Assembly: GCA_013360825.1 (NCBI GenBank)
Contig: JABWAY010000218.1
Span: 1 to 6,976 of the forward strand
Length of the DNA stretch: 6,976 nt
Direction: 5' to 3'
Source: Candidatus Brocadiia bacterium
GTDB lineage: Bacteria > Planctomycetota > MHYJ01 > WSZJ01
The notes beneath the pieces were generated by a model. It was not told where the DNA came from. It saw only the letters and a program-made list of their open reading frames with translations, and searched no databases. The position numbers and the translations under genes were made by a program. Below, piece by piece: positions 1 to 5,640 of the stretch (positions are counted from its first letter, which is position 1; each line of letters opens with the position of its first letter).

Positions 1-267
1 CGCGTCGTTCGAGGCCAGCACCCGGATCGCGATCGACGCCAGCGTCGACTCCCACACCACCACGTCCACCCGGACCGTGTTGCTCCCTTCGATCCGCACG
101 GGCTCCGAAACCGCAAGGCTGCTCCGCCCAAGCCCCAGCCGCTCCGCCAGCCGGAGGCCGCTCGGCGCCACCGGCGGCATCGCGACCGGCAGATCCTCCG
201 TCACGAGGGGACTCTTCAGCCCGCCTTCGCAGGAACCGCCGGTCGTGCAGGGAGTGCAGTCGATCAC
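1..267 (-). CDS. Small repeat-family protein, copy A (3' end outside window)
   Basis: I do not recognise this protein. Reading leftward from a GTG at 265-267, 89 codons stay open to the window edge with no stop. The N-terminus is cysteine-rich (Cys 4, 7 and 13 in MIDCTPCTTGGSCEGG) and residues 1-47 nearly match the 125-aa protein at 5085-5462, because both starts lie in a long direct repeat. After GLGLG the two diverge. Here the visible C-terminal part looks like beta-strands (NTVRVDVVVWE, then ASIAIRVLASNDA), a pattern seen in beta-sandwich domains, though this is only a resemblance. The GTG was chosen because it is present in both copies; the other copy has an ATG next, this one has ATC. 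No convincing Shine-Dalgarno precedes it. Several codon differences near the repeat edge are synonymous (GGC/GGG, CTC/CTG, GCG/GCA, CTT/CTG), which favours real coding. It lies downstream of the bEBP gene with a ~319-bp leader between them. Confidence 0.6.
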   Translation of the reverse strand, partial: MIDCTPCTTGGSCEGGLKSPLVTEDLPVAMPPVAPSGLRLAERLGLGRSSLAVSEPVRIEGSNTVRVDVVVWESTLASIAIRVLASNDA

Positions 268-379
268 GCCCGGGGAATCGCAACGGGCGTGCCGCCGCAG
301 GCGCTTCCCCGAATTCCGGCTCTCCCCGAGGAGACGCGGGGGGAATCAACGGCGGCCGGTCGGCGGATCGAGGCGCTCA

Positions 380-420
380 ACCGGCAGGAAATTGCCGCCG
401 GGAGGCACGATCCTGCCGGT
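380..420 (-). promoter_or_regulatory. Conserved leader hairpin, copy A
   Basis: A perfect 10-bp inverted repeat, ACCGGCAGGA (380-389) and TCCTGCCGGT (411-420), encloses an inner TGCC/GGCA pair. In RNA it would fold into a two-tier stem-loop. It starts about where transcription would begin from the upstream -24/-12-like element and precedes the start codon by about 113 nt. The only difference from copy B in this 41-bp block is one base near the inner loop, outside both stems. It has no T-run, so it is not a typical terminator. It could stabilise the mRNA, regulate translation, or as DNA be a two-arm protein-binding site with arms 31 bp apart. Confidence 0.55.
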
Positions 421-428
421 CTGGGCTT

Positions 429-444
429 CGCGATCGCGTTGCCA
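429..444 (-). promoter_or_regulatory. Putative sigma-54 (-24/-12) promoter, copy A
   Basis: The minus strand reads TGGCAACGCGATCGCG. It has the TGG of the -24 element followed by CA, and the invariant GG and GC dinucleotides are exactly 10 nt apart. The -12 element is TCGC rather than the usual TTGC. The single difference from copy B in this element falls in the spacer. The predicted start is at the 5' arm of the adjacent hairpin. A sigma-54 activator gene ends ~145 bp upstream, which supports the call, but the match is imperfect. Confidence 0.4.
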
Positions 445-586
445 CTCTCAGGTTCCCGGCCGGGACGCCTCGGCCGGATCCCGCCCCCCCTCGCGCGATT
501 CCATGCGCTCCGGGACATGTTGGGCCACCCGCAAGGGCGGAGGGGCAGGGATTTCGGCCGAGGAGGAGCGCGCGTCCGGGGGGCTC

Positions 587-1900
587 TCAGCCGTGACGGA
601 ATCGGGACAATTTGCTGCGGAGCGTCCGGTTCGCGACGCCGAGCGACCGGGCGGCCTCCCCCATGCGCCCCCCGTGCATGCTCACGCTTTCCCGGATGAT
701 CTGCAGCTCCGTCTCACGAACCGCTTCACGCAGCGTTCGCGCCTCGGACCCTCGGGTCTGGGTCGGAATCACCAGCCGGCGGCGCATCCGCGTGAGCGCC
801 GCGGCGGACGACTCCAGCGTCAGGTTCCCGTCCCCCCGCGTCAGGATCTGGGCGCAGAACACCCGCAGTTCCCGGACATTGCCGGGCCAAGGTTGCCGGC
901 GGAGAAATTCCATCACGTCCCCGGCGACCTCGGTGGGCGCGAAGGCGCCGAGGAACCGTTGAATGAGCAGTTCGAGGTCGCCGGGACGTTCGCGCAGCGG
1001 CGGAACCACGATCCGTTCTTCACTCAGGCGATCCAGGAGATCCCCGAGAAACTCCCCGCGGGCGACAAGATCTTCGAGATCGATATTGCTGGCGGTGATC
1101 AATCGCGCGTCCACCGCTGTGGATCGATCCGCCCCGATCGGCGTGATCGTCCGCGCGGACAGAATGCGGAGAAGCCCCCGCTGCAACCCGGCCTCGGCCC
1201 TGGCGACCTCGTCCAGAAACAGGGTGCCCTGCCTCGCCTGTTCGAAGACGCCGCGCCGGTTGGCGGTCGCGCCCGTGAACGCGCCCACGGCATGCCCCAT
1301 CAGATGCGACTCCACCAGACTCACGGGAATCAACGCGGCAGACTCCGCCACCAGCGGCCGATCGGAGCGCGGCCCCCAGCGGTGGATCAGACGGGCGATC
1401 AGTTCCTTCCCGGTTCCGCGCTCGCCGTATATCAGCACCGGAACTTCCCTCTGCGCGATGAGCCGGAGTTCCCCAAGAAGCGAGCCCATGGAGGGCGAGC
1501 GCCCCACCACCTCCGGCGCCTCGGGATCGCCCGCCGGGTGCGCGACGGCGTCGAGTTCCACAGCGACGACCTTGAGGAGCGGACCGAGTTCCTCGGGGAA
1601 CGCGTCTTCCCCCTGCCAGACCACCGAGCCACGGATCGACCCGCCGTACCTCACAGGGATCGCCCGCAGTCCTCCAGCCGCCGCCTCCCTCCCCGTCCTC
1701 AGAACCTCCGACGCCAGATCGCTCCGTTCCCAGTCCGCGCGCGGTTCGGAGGGCAGGCGCCCGTCGTGCTGCCTCGGAAGCAGAAGCCGAACGCGCCGAC
1801 CCGAAAAGTGGGTCTTCATTTCCTCGATGCAGCGACTCACCCTCACGAACGGGCAGGTGACGTCAGCCAGCAGCCGGCACAACGCCTCTCGCGTCACCAT
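587..1900 (-). CDS. Sigma-54-dependent transcriptional activator (bEBP), GAF-like N-terminus
   Basis: This 437-aa AAA+ activator uses ATP hydrolysis to open sigma-54 RNA polymerase promoters. Residues 1-120 look like a degenerate GAF-type sensory domain with no receiver motif. The AAA+ core follows: Walker A GERGTGKE (159-166), the sigma-54-contacting GAFTGA loop (206-211), Walker B GTLFLDE (225-231), sensor I near RLITASN (266-272) and the sensor II region WPGNVREL (338-345). A Fis-type helix-turn-helix fills ~394-433 (GRMGEAARSLGVANRTLRSKL). The usual FRED of the arginine-finger region is FLGD (284-287), so one finger is absent, while R291 in DRL is kept. The ATG at 1900 has only a weak AGGTGG upstream. 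A much better Shine-Dalgarno and ATG lie at 1942-1956, beyond a run of 13 C, one base out of frame; with 14 C the protein gains 15 residues. A GAF-like sensor suggests a ligand rather than phosphorylation as signal (inference). Confidence 0.93.
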   Translation of the reverse strand: MVTREALCRLLADVTCPFVRVSRCIEEMKTHFSGRRVRLLLPRQHDGRLPSEPRADWERSDLASEVLRTGREAAAGGLRAIPVRYGGSIRGSVVWQGEDAFPEELGPLLKVVAVELDAVAHPAGDPEAPEVVGRSPSMGSLLGELRLIAQREVPVLIYGERGTGKELIARLIHRWGPRSDRPLVAESAALIPVSLVESHLMGHAVGAFTGATANRRGVFEQARQGTLFLDEVARAEAGLQRGLLRILSARTITPIGADRSTAVDARLITASNIDLEDLVARGEFLGDLLDRLSEERIVVPPLRERPGDLELLIQRFLGAFAPTEVAGDVMEFLRRQPWPGNVRELRVFCAQILTRGDGNLTLESSAAALTRMRRRLVIPTQTRGSEARTLREAVRETELQIIRESVSMHGGRMGEAARSLGVANRTLRSKLSRFRHG

Positions 1901-1944
1901 GCCGCCACCTGCATGGTCCCCGCGCGTGGGGGGGGGGGGGACAT
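1894..1944 (-). CDS. Short upstream ORF or out-of-frame bEBP start across C13
   Basis: An AAGGAG (1951-1956) sits 6 nt before an ATG at 1942-1944, the best initiation signal near the bEBP gene. With the 13 C present here it encodes MSPPPPRAGTMQVAAW and stops at TGA (1894-1896), overlapping the downstream bEBP start as ATGGTGA. With 14 C (or 11) it reads in frame into the bEBP, adding MSPPPPTRGDHAGGG. It may therefore be the true bEBP start in another phase, a coupled leader peptide, or the result of a homopolymer-length error in the assembly. The initiation signal is certain as sequence; its role is inferred. Confidence 0.5.
   Translation of the reverse strand: MSPPPPRAGTMQVAAW
1928..1940. 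repeat. Homopolymer: 13 G on plus strand (C13 upstream of bEBP)
   Basis: Thirteen consecutive G on the plus strand, ending 27 bp upstream of the annotated bEBP ATG and beginning one base after a well-placed alternative ATG on the minus strand. Tracts this long are prone to slipped-strand mispairing, and also to sequencing error. I see no other run of this length in the window. Confidence 0.95.
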
Positions 1945-2413
1945 CGGCCTCTCCTTCATCTCACCAAGTCTTCATTGCATTTGCTCCCACGCGCATGGAA
2001 GCATCCACCCCGGCTGCGATTCAAGCTCATAATGTCGAGAGGCCGAGAGATGCGGGCTCGATCGCTTATCCGGCCGATTCTTCGGCTGACCCAGGACCCC
2101 GAGCGCGTCCACGGTCGGCGTGCAGCGTCTCCTGGCTTCGCTTTGCACCCAGAGAGGTAGGCAATGCAGAAGCTGGGGATGGATCAGCATGACCCAAATT
2201 TCGCTGACCCAGTTGGCCCGTCTCTTGACATGCTGGGCGCAGATCCGAACAAGGAGACAGGTTTGGGGGCGCACCCCGGAGGGCATCAGCGCGGCCAGTT
2301 TCCCAGGGAAACAGTGCGCCCATGCCGGCAGGTCTGGAATCCGGAACCGGGAGCATTGAGACAGCCGGAGATGGCCACGGGAGTTCGCCCGTGATGAGTG
2401 CCGAAGGTCGGCC
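1945..2413. other. Spacer with no convincing gene
   Basis: About 470 bp separate the bEBP translation signals from the end of the 418-aa gene. Both strands carry several short overlapping open frames (up to ~100 codons), none with recognisable protein features. One plus-strand frame from ATG 2164 has a modest AGAGG upstream but low-complexity, unfamiliar content. I see small hairpins (GCCGA/TCGGC around 2073-2086 and the pair at 2376-2412) and a loosely repeated CTGACCCAG at about 2087 and 2205. No clear sigma-70 promoter for the bEBP stands out, though one must lie here if it is transcribed separately. Confidence 0.5.
2376..2412 (-). terminator. Tandem hairpins after the 418-aa gene
   Basis: Immediately after the TGA at 2414-2416 the minus strand has GCCGA-CCT-TCGGC (2412-2400), then CACGGG-CGAACT-CCCGTG (2393-2376). 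Both stems are perfect, 5 and 6 bp. Neither is followed by a T-run, so intrinsic termination is uncertain. They may instead protect the 3' end of the message. The position at the end of the operon supports a role in ending or processing the transcript. Confidence 0.35.
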
Positions 2414-3670
2414 TCAGCGTTCTTCGGTCTCTTGATTCACCCCGCCCTCGAGTCTCCTACGAATTGCACTCTCGGTGCGCAGTACAATTCTTTCCAACCG
2501 AGCCCCTCGAGGGGGTACGCGGGCGAGTGAAGCCAGAGTCCTTTCCCCGCCGACTTTCTCCAGCTCCCGTAGGCATTCGACAACCACTTCGCGCACCTCA
2601 TCCTGCAGCATCGGCAGCAATAGTTCCTCTGCCTTCTCTCCTGATACTGTCTTACACAGTCTGGCCATCGCAAATACTCGAACAAGGTGATCTGCGTGCG
2701 CCATGCCAAGGATCGTGTATTCGTCAGGAGCTACTGACCCACGAACCACGGGCAGGCTGTGGATAAAGACCCTGGCATTGTCATGCAGCAAAGGATTCGT
2801 GAGAATCACAACTCCGGTGTCGTGTTTCAGCGGCTCTTCCGAGCACATAGCCAAACTCATCACTGCGTAATGGCCGGAAATACCGACTTGCGCGGGAGTT
2901 CCGAGCAACGAAGCCTCCAGTAATTCGCAAACTACGATCGCCCCATGCCGTGACAATGCGTGCGCTGCAGCGTCCAGCCGTTGAATGTCCCTCTCAGCAG
3001 CTATCACTGCAGCAAGCTGCAAATGGGCCCGCCGCGAGTTGTTGAAGCCAAGGGCTCGAATTCCAGCGCGCCCCACTTTGCTGCGCCAGGTGGAAACTTC
3101 GACAAGCGCGCTGGCGGAGCGCTCTCCGGTGAGGGCGGCAAGGCTACAAAGCGACACTTCGATTGCCTCCAATGCGTCAGCATCCTCACGATTGGAACTA
3201 CTCCAGGCTCCTGCGATCCGCATGAGAACATCTGACACTGACTGCCAATCGACGCCGTCGAACGCCTGACCGAAGTGATACTGCCTCATCATGAGTGAGA
3301 GAAGTGCCGACATCCCGATAATGTCTCCACGGCGACACATGTCTTCGAGACAACTCGACAACTCGCTGGATAACCGCCGCCATGGGACATTCTCTGCAAT
3401 GCGCAGGTGCTGGGACAGCGATCGTGAGTCGGGTGATACTCTAATGTATCGAAGTAAATCCTCTTCCAGTTGTGGGTCTCCGAGATCATCCTCTCGCAAC
3501 CCGGAATTGAACTTGGCTTCTCGAGCCAATAGCCGCTCCCGCAAACTTGACCCCGCTGGCACCTCCGATGTCCAACGGCAGCATAGGCGCTCGACCGCAG
3601 CGATCGCGCAGCACAGACCAACTATTCCCGAGCCGAGTAGAAGTCGTGTCTTGCGCTGAATATTGCGCAT
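2414..3670 (-). CDS. Membrane-anchored protein with HEAT-like repeats
   Basis: I do not recognise this 418-aa protein by name. A basic N-terminus (MRNIQRKTR) precedes one hydrophobic segment at about 9-27, so it is probably anchored with the rest outside the cytoplasm. The VGLCC stretch is not a proper lipobox. The body is almost entirely helical. Residues ~320-385 form recognisable HEAT-type helical pairs with the spaced D..VR..A...L pattern (ADHLVRVFAMARL and QDEVREVVVECLREL). Such repeats usually bind other proteins. The ATG at 3668-3670 is preceded by GAGGTGAC, a good ribosome-binding site, and lies 37 bp after the 383-aa gene, so the two are likely one transcript. Base composition (often 47-57% GC) is well below the flanks. 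If the 383-aa neighbour is an effector, this could be its partner or immunity protein, but that is speculation. Confidence 0.8.
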   Translation of the reverse strand: MRNIQRKTRLLLGSGIVGLCCAIAAVERLCCRWTSEVPAGSSLRERLLAREAKFNSGLREDDLGDPQLEEDLLRYIRVSPDSRSLSQHLRIAENVPWRRLSSELSSCLEDMCRRGDIIGMSALLSLMMRQYHFGQAFDGVDWQSVSDVLMRIAGAWSSSNREDADALEAIEVSLCSLAALTGERSASALVEVSTWRSKVGRAGIRALGFNNSRRAHLQLAAVIAAERDIQRLDAAAHALSRHGAIVVCELLEASLLGTPAQVGISGHYAVMSLAMCSEEPLKHDTGVVILTNPLLHDNARVFIHSLPVVRGSVAPDEYTILGMAHADHLVRVFAMARLCKTVSGEKAEELLLPMLQDEVREVVVECLRELEKVGGERTLASLARVPPRGARLERIVLRTESAIRRRLEGGVNQETEER

Positions 3671-3707
3671 GTCACCTCACTCAGCTAGAGGCGGGAGATT
3701 TCAGCCA

Positions 3708-4859
3708 CTATCTCACCCAGCCCCACGCGTTATCGAAGGCTGTGAATCCGGCGAGGTCCACACCGAGAGCGGCGACCGAATCTGCGAACCCAGGATCACC
3801 GGGAAATTGGATGCCCCCGGGCGTTAGTCGACTTCCATGGTGACCGGTCACGAGATTGCCACCAGAGTCAAAGCAGGCGTGAGTCTCTAGAATTGCCGAG
3901 CTGATACAAAGCGTCGTCGCGCTTGTCCCTGGACAGACTTGCATCGTGTAAGCTTCCAGAATCCATTTAGTGAAAATGCACACAATGGTGCCTGGACCAA
4001 ATCTTCCCCCAACGGAAGCCGCTGCAGCCTGCATTGTGCCGACGCTGATACCCGGCAAGTCTTCCTTGTATGCGGTTTCTACACCGTCGTGACCTCTCTT
4101 GTAGCTGACGTAAGGGTATTCCGGAGACGTCGCGGGCGGACCCACTGCGCCGCGGGTGCCCAGGTCAAGTCCCCGAGGTCGACTGAGGCCAGGAACCTCG
4201 CCCTTGCCCTCTTCCGTCCCACTCGGTGCGAACGCCTTCCAAACCGTCTCTCTGGTTATGTAGTTAATGAAGGTGTTGTAACAGGTACGGGCAACCGATG
4301 TTGGGTCGTATGAATAGCCGAATAGGATCTCTGCTCCAAATGCCCGTGCGGTTGTTCCGCTCCTCGGCCGCTCATTAGCACGCTCGACACCCCTCACCCC
4401 GGCACGCTCGCGACCTGAGGGTGCGGTACGATCTCCGAGGCCTTTGCTGGCATCTTCCACCCATTCGTCAATGAGGTCGTATTGCATAGGCACGCCGTTG
4501 TCCCCAAGCACGACGGACCCCGGTCCGGTGCCCAAATTGAGGTTCGCGGGCGTGGTCGGATCCGTTGACCTTGGATCGCGCTGTGATTTAGAACCGCCTA
4601 TCGGCGGTGCTGTGCCAAGCTCTGTGAATGCGACCTTGTCGTGTCCGGGCTGATTCAGATGCGAGCGGCTTGCAGGGCTTCCGGGGTGGAAGGTTGCCGG
4701 AGACAATAGAAAGTCGCCCCCGGGGTAGTCGTTCCCCCTGCCCACGTCGGCTTGAGTCGTCAGCCCCCCCTGAAGCTGCGTGAACTGCCCCGCCGCCCGC
4801 CGGGCATCTCCCGCGAGCAGGGCCTGTTGAAGGTAGTCCTGCGGCGACGCCTGACTCAT
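3708..4859 (-). CDS. Unrecognised 383-aa protein, possible modular effector
   Basis: No family comes to mind. There is no signal peptide or membrane segment. Residues 1-35 look helical (SPQDYLQQALLAGDARRAAGQ). Residues ~40-120 are low in hydrophobics and rich in G, P, S and T, like a linker. From ~170 the protein looks globular, with five cysteines (193, 294, 309, 318, 329), an HH pair at 340-341 (TGHHGSR) and a Gly/Pro-rich end. The ATG at 4857-4859 is chosen over an open frame reaching 4973 because AGGAGG sits 6 nt before it and it overlaps the stop of the upstream 72-aa gene as ATGA, a mark of coupled translation. The DNA for the first ~130 residues is about 58-73% GC and the rest mostly 47-60%. 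This change inside one gene suggests a composite origin, as in proteins with a swapped C-terminal domain. No catalytic motif can be assigned. Confidence 0.75.
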   Translation of the reverse strand: MSQASPQDYLQQALLAGDARRAAGQFTQLQGGLTTQADVGRGNDYPGGDFLLSPATFHPGSPASRSHLNQPGHDKVAFTELGTAPPIGGSKSQRDPRSTDPTTPANLNLGTGPGSVVLGDNGVPMQYDLIDEWVEDASKGLGDRTAPSGRERAGVRGVERANERPRSGTTARAFGAEILFGYSYDPTSVARTCYNTFINYITRETVWKAFAPSGTEEGKGEVPGLSRPRGLDLGTRGAVGPPATSPEYPYVSYKRGHDGVETAYKEDLPGISVGTMQAAAASVGGRFGPGTIVCIFTKWILEAYTMQVCPGTSATTLCISSAILETHACFDSGGNLVTGHHGSRLTPGGIQFPGDPGFADSVAALGVDLAGFTAFDNAWGWVR

Positions 4860-5074
4860 CGATGGCCTCCTGTGAGCTTGCTGGATTTTATCAGGACGTC
4901 TCCGGCGCTGATGCCACCGTTGTTCCGCAGCGTCCCCACCCTCACCGCTTCCAACTCCTGCGCCCTGAAGCACTCCTCGACCGGCACCCGTCCCTCCACC
5001 CGCGGCACGCCTCTCCTGTTCTCCCGAAGTCCGGGTTGACGACCTGCTCTCGGCACGATGAGCGGCTCGGTCAC
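4856..5074 (-). CDS. Small basic protein, 72 aa, coupled to its neighbours
   Basis: Function unknown. The GTG at 5072-5074 is chosen because AGGAGG (5081-5086) ends 6 nt before it; an in-frame TTG two codons earlier directly abuts the Shine-Dalgarno. The protein is Arg-rich at the N-terminus (PRAGRQPGLRENRRGVPRV) and more mixed afterwards (EECFRAQELEAVRVG). It has one cysteine and no membrane segment or signal peptide. Its Shine-Dalgarno overlaps the TAG of the upstream 125-aa gene, and its own TGA overlaps the ATG of the 383-aa gene, so the three are very likely translated from one message. The case for it being real rests on this spacing rather than on homology. It could be an adaptor or chaperone for the following protein (inference only). 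Confidence 0.6.
   Translation of the reverse strand: MTEPLIVPRAGRQPGLRENRRGVPRVEGRVPVEECFRAQELEAVRVGTLRNNGGISAGDVLIKSSKLTGGHR
4866..4871 (-). promoter_or_regulatory. Shine-Dalgarno fixing the 383-aa start
   Basis: AGGAGG lies 6 nt before ATG 4857-4859, inside the last codons of the 72-aa gene. It decides the start of the 383-aa gene against a 38-codon longer open frame. Confidence 0.85.
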
Positions 5075-5080
5075 GGGCAA

Positions 5081-5086
5081 CCTCCT
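5081..5086 (-). promoter_or_regulatory. Shine-Dalgarno of the 72-aa gene
   Basis: AGGAGG overlaps the TAG stop of the 125-aa gene (TAGGAGG) and lies 6 nt before GTG 5072-5074. This supports the GTG start and coupled translation. Confidence 0.8.
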
Positions 5087-5462
5087 ATGCGCACGAGAGG
5101 CGGGCGGCGAATTCGAGCGCGGAGGGCGCGAGCGCGAGCGGGTCCCAGACGAGGACGGAGCGCTCCGGGCCGGTGCCGCACGGGGTGCGGGGGGACGAAT
5201 CGGGGGCTATCGGGACTCCTTCGCCTGGTCTTCCGTCCTTGCACGCGCATCCACCGCCGCTCATCGTCGTCTCCTGGAACTCAGCCTGCGGATCCGTGTT
5301 TGAAGCTGTCCTCGACCCGCTCCCCAGCCCCAGCTGCTCTGCCACCCGCAGCCCGTTCGGCGCCACCGGCGGCATCGCGACCGGCAGATCCTCCGTCACG
5401 AGGGGACTCTTCAGCCCGCCTTCGCAGGAACCGCCGGTCGTGCAGGAAGTGCAGTCCATCAC
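5085..5462 (-). CDS. Cysteine-rich small repeat-family protein, copy B, 125 aa
   Basis: I do not recognise this protein. Residues 1-47 (MMDCTSCTTGGSCEGG, then a block ending GLRVAEQLGLG) nearly match the protein at 1-267, since both starts lie in the long direct repeat. Residues 48-125 are unrelated to that copy and include a Gly/Pro/Cys-rich stretch (GGGCACKDGRPGEG) and a more hydrophobic end (SVLVWDPLALAPSALEF). There are seven cysteines (4, 7, 13, 72, 74, 95, 124). There is no signal peptide or membrane segment. The GTG at 5460-5462 is used because it is the start shared by both copies; ATG at 5457-5459 is equally possible here. No clear Shine-Dalgarno precedes either. It ends directly on the ribosome-binding site of the next gene and so heads a four-gene operon. 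The divergent tail could be a true variable domain or the scar of a recombination. Confidence 0.6.
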   Translation of the reverse strand: MMDCTSCTTGGSCEGGLKSPLVTEDLPVAMPPVAPNGLRVAEQLGLGSGSRTASNTDPQAEFQETTMSGGGCACKDGRPGEGVPIAPDSSPRTPCGTGPERSVLVWDPLALAPSALEFAARLSCA

Positions 5463-5575
5463 GCCCGGGGAATCGCAACGGGCGTGCCGCCGCAGGCGCT
5501 GCCACGAATTCCGGCTCTCCCCGGGGAGACGCGGGGAGAATCAACGGGCGGCCGGTCGGCCGATCGAGGCGCTCA

Positions 5576-5616
5576 ACCGGCAGGAAAATGCCGCCGGGAG
5601 GCACGATCCTGCCGGT
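5576..5616 (-). promoter_or_regulatory. Conserved leader hairpin, copy B
   Basis: ACCGGCAGGA (5576-5585) and TCCTGCCGGT (5607-5616) form a perfect 10-bp stem with an inner TGCC/GGCA stem, in the same place as in copy A. It begins ~10 nt downstream of the putative -12 element and ~115 nt before the 125-aa start codon. The 273-bp gap in which it sits (5463-5735) otherwise holds a perfect palindrome, CTCCCCGGGGAG at 5517-5528, and no gene. Confidence 0.55.
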
Positions 5617-5624
5617 CGGGGCTG

Positions 5625-5640
5625 CGCGATCACGTTGCCA
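5625..5640 (-). promoter_or_regulatory. Putative sigma-54 (-24/-12) promoter, copy B
   Basis: The minus strand reads TGGCAACGTGATCGCG, with GG at 5638-5639 and GC at 5626-5627 separated by exactly 10 nt. It differs from copy A only in the spacer. It would drive the four-gene operon beginning with the 125-aa gene. The -12 half is a weak match (TCGC). Confidence 0.4.

Larger units (their letters stand above)
131..517 (-). repeat. Long direct repeat, copy A
   Basis: By eye this 387-bp block aligns with 5326-5711 in the same orientation, with roughly 22 mismatches and 3 single-base gaps, or about 93% identity. The longest identical stretch (about 90 bp, roughly 162-251) lies in the coding part. 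On the minus strand it comprises ~250 bp of non-coding leader and the first ~46 codons of a small cysteine-rich protein. Similarity stops abruptly at both edges. The upstream flank here is the bEBP gene; at copy B it is a membrane protein gene. The leader indels shift all frames, so the leader is not coding. Confidence 0.93.
268..586 (-). other. Non-coding leader between bEBP and small repeat-family gene
   Basis: This 319-bp stretch holds no supported gene. Positions 268-517 belong to the direct repeat and contain, in minus-strand order, a sigma-54-like promoter, a 10-bp-stem hairpin and an imperfect direct repeat (around 269-289 and 335-352) near the start codon. Positions 518-586 are unique to this copy and join the bEBP stop codon; I see no strong terminator there, only a 4-bp stem CCGC/GCGG at 530-541. 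Confidence 0.6.

Noticed and set aside
1992..2007. GG-N10-GC spacing upstream of the bEBP (TGGATGCTTCCATGCG) as a sigma-54 promoter.
   Set aside because: Apart from the dinucleotides and one T it does not match the consensus. Chance spacing is expected in GC-rich DNA.
77..2032. A 651-codon plus-strand open frame across the bEBP gene.
   Set aside because: Its protein is Arg/Pro/Gly-rich low-complexity sequence with no domains, typical of an antisense frame in GC-rich DNA. The minus-strand frame has all bEBP motifs.
2164..2394. A 76-codon plus-strand ORF with a modest AGAGG upstream.
   Set aside because: The protein is unfamiliar and rich in Pro, Gly and His, it opposes all neighbours, and several alternative frames are equally open. 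Not enough support.
3708..4859. Rhs/YD-repeat protein fragment.
   Set aside because: No YD repeats and no recognisable Rhs core boundary motif; only the general gradient from N- to C-terminal composition is similar.
5415..5462. Double-glycine leader (CTTGG, CEGG) marking a bacteriocin or RiPP precursor.
   Set aside because: The GG pairs are only 10-16 residues from the start, without the usual leader residues, and no modification or C39 transporter gene is visible.
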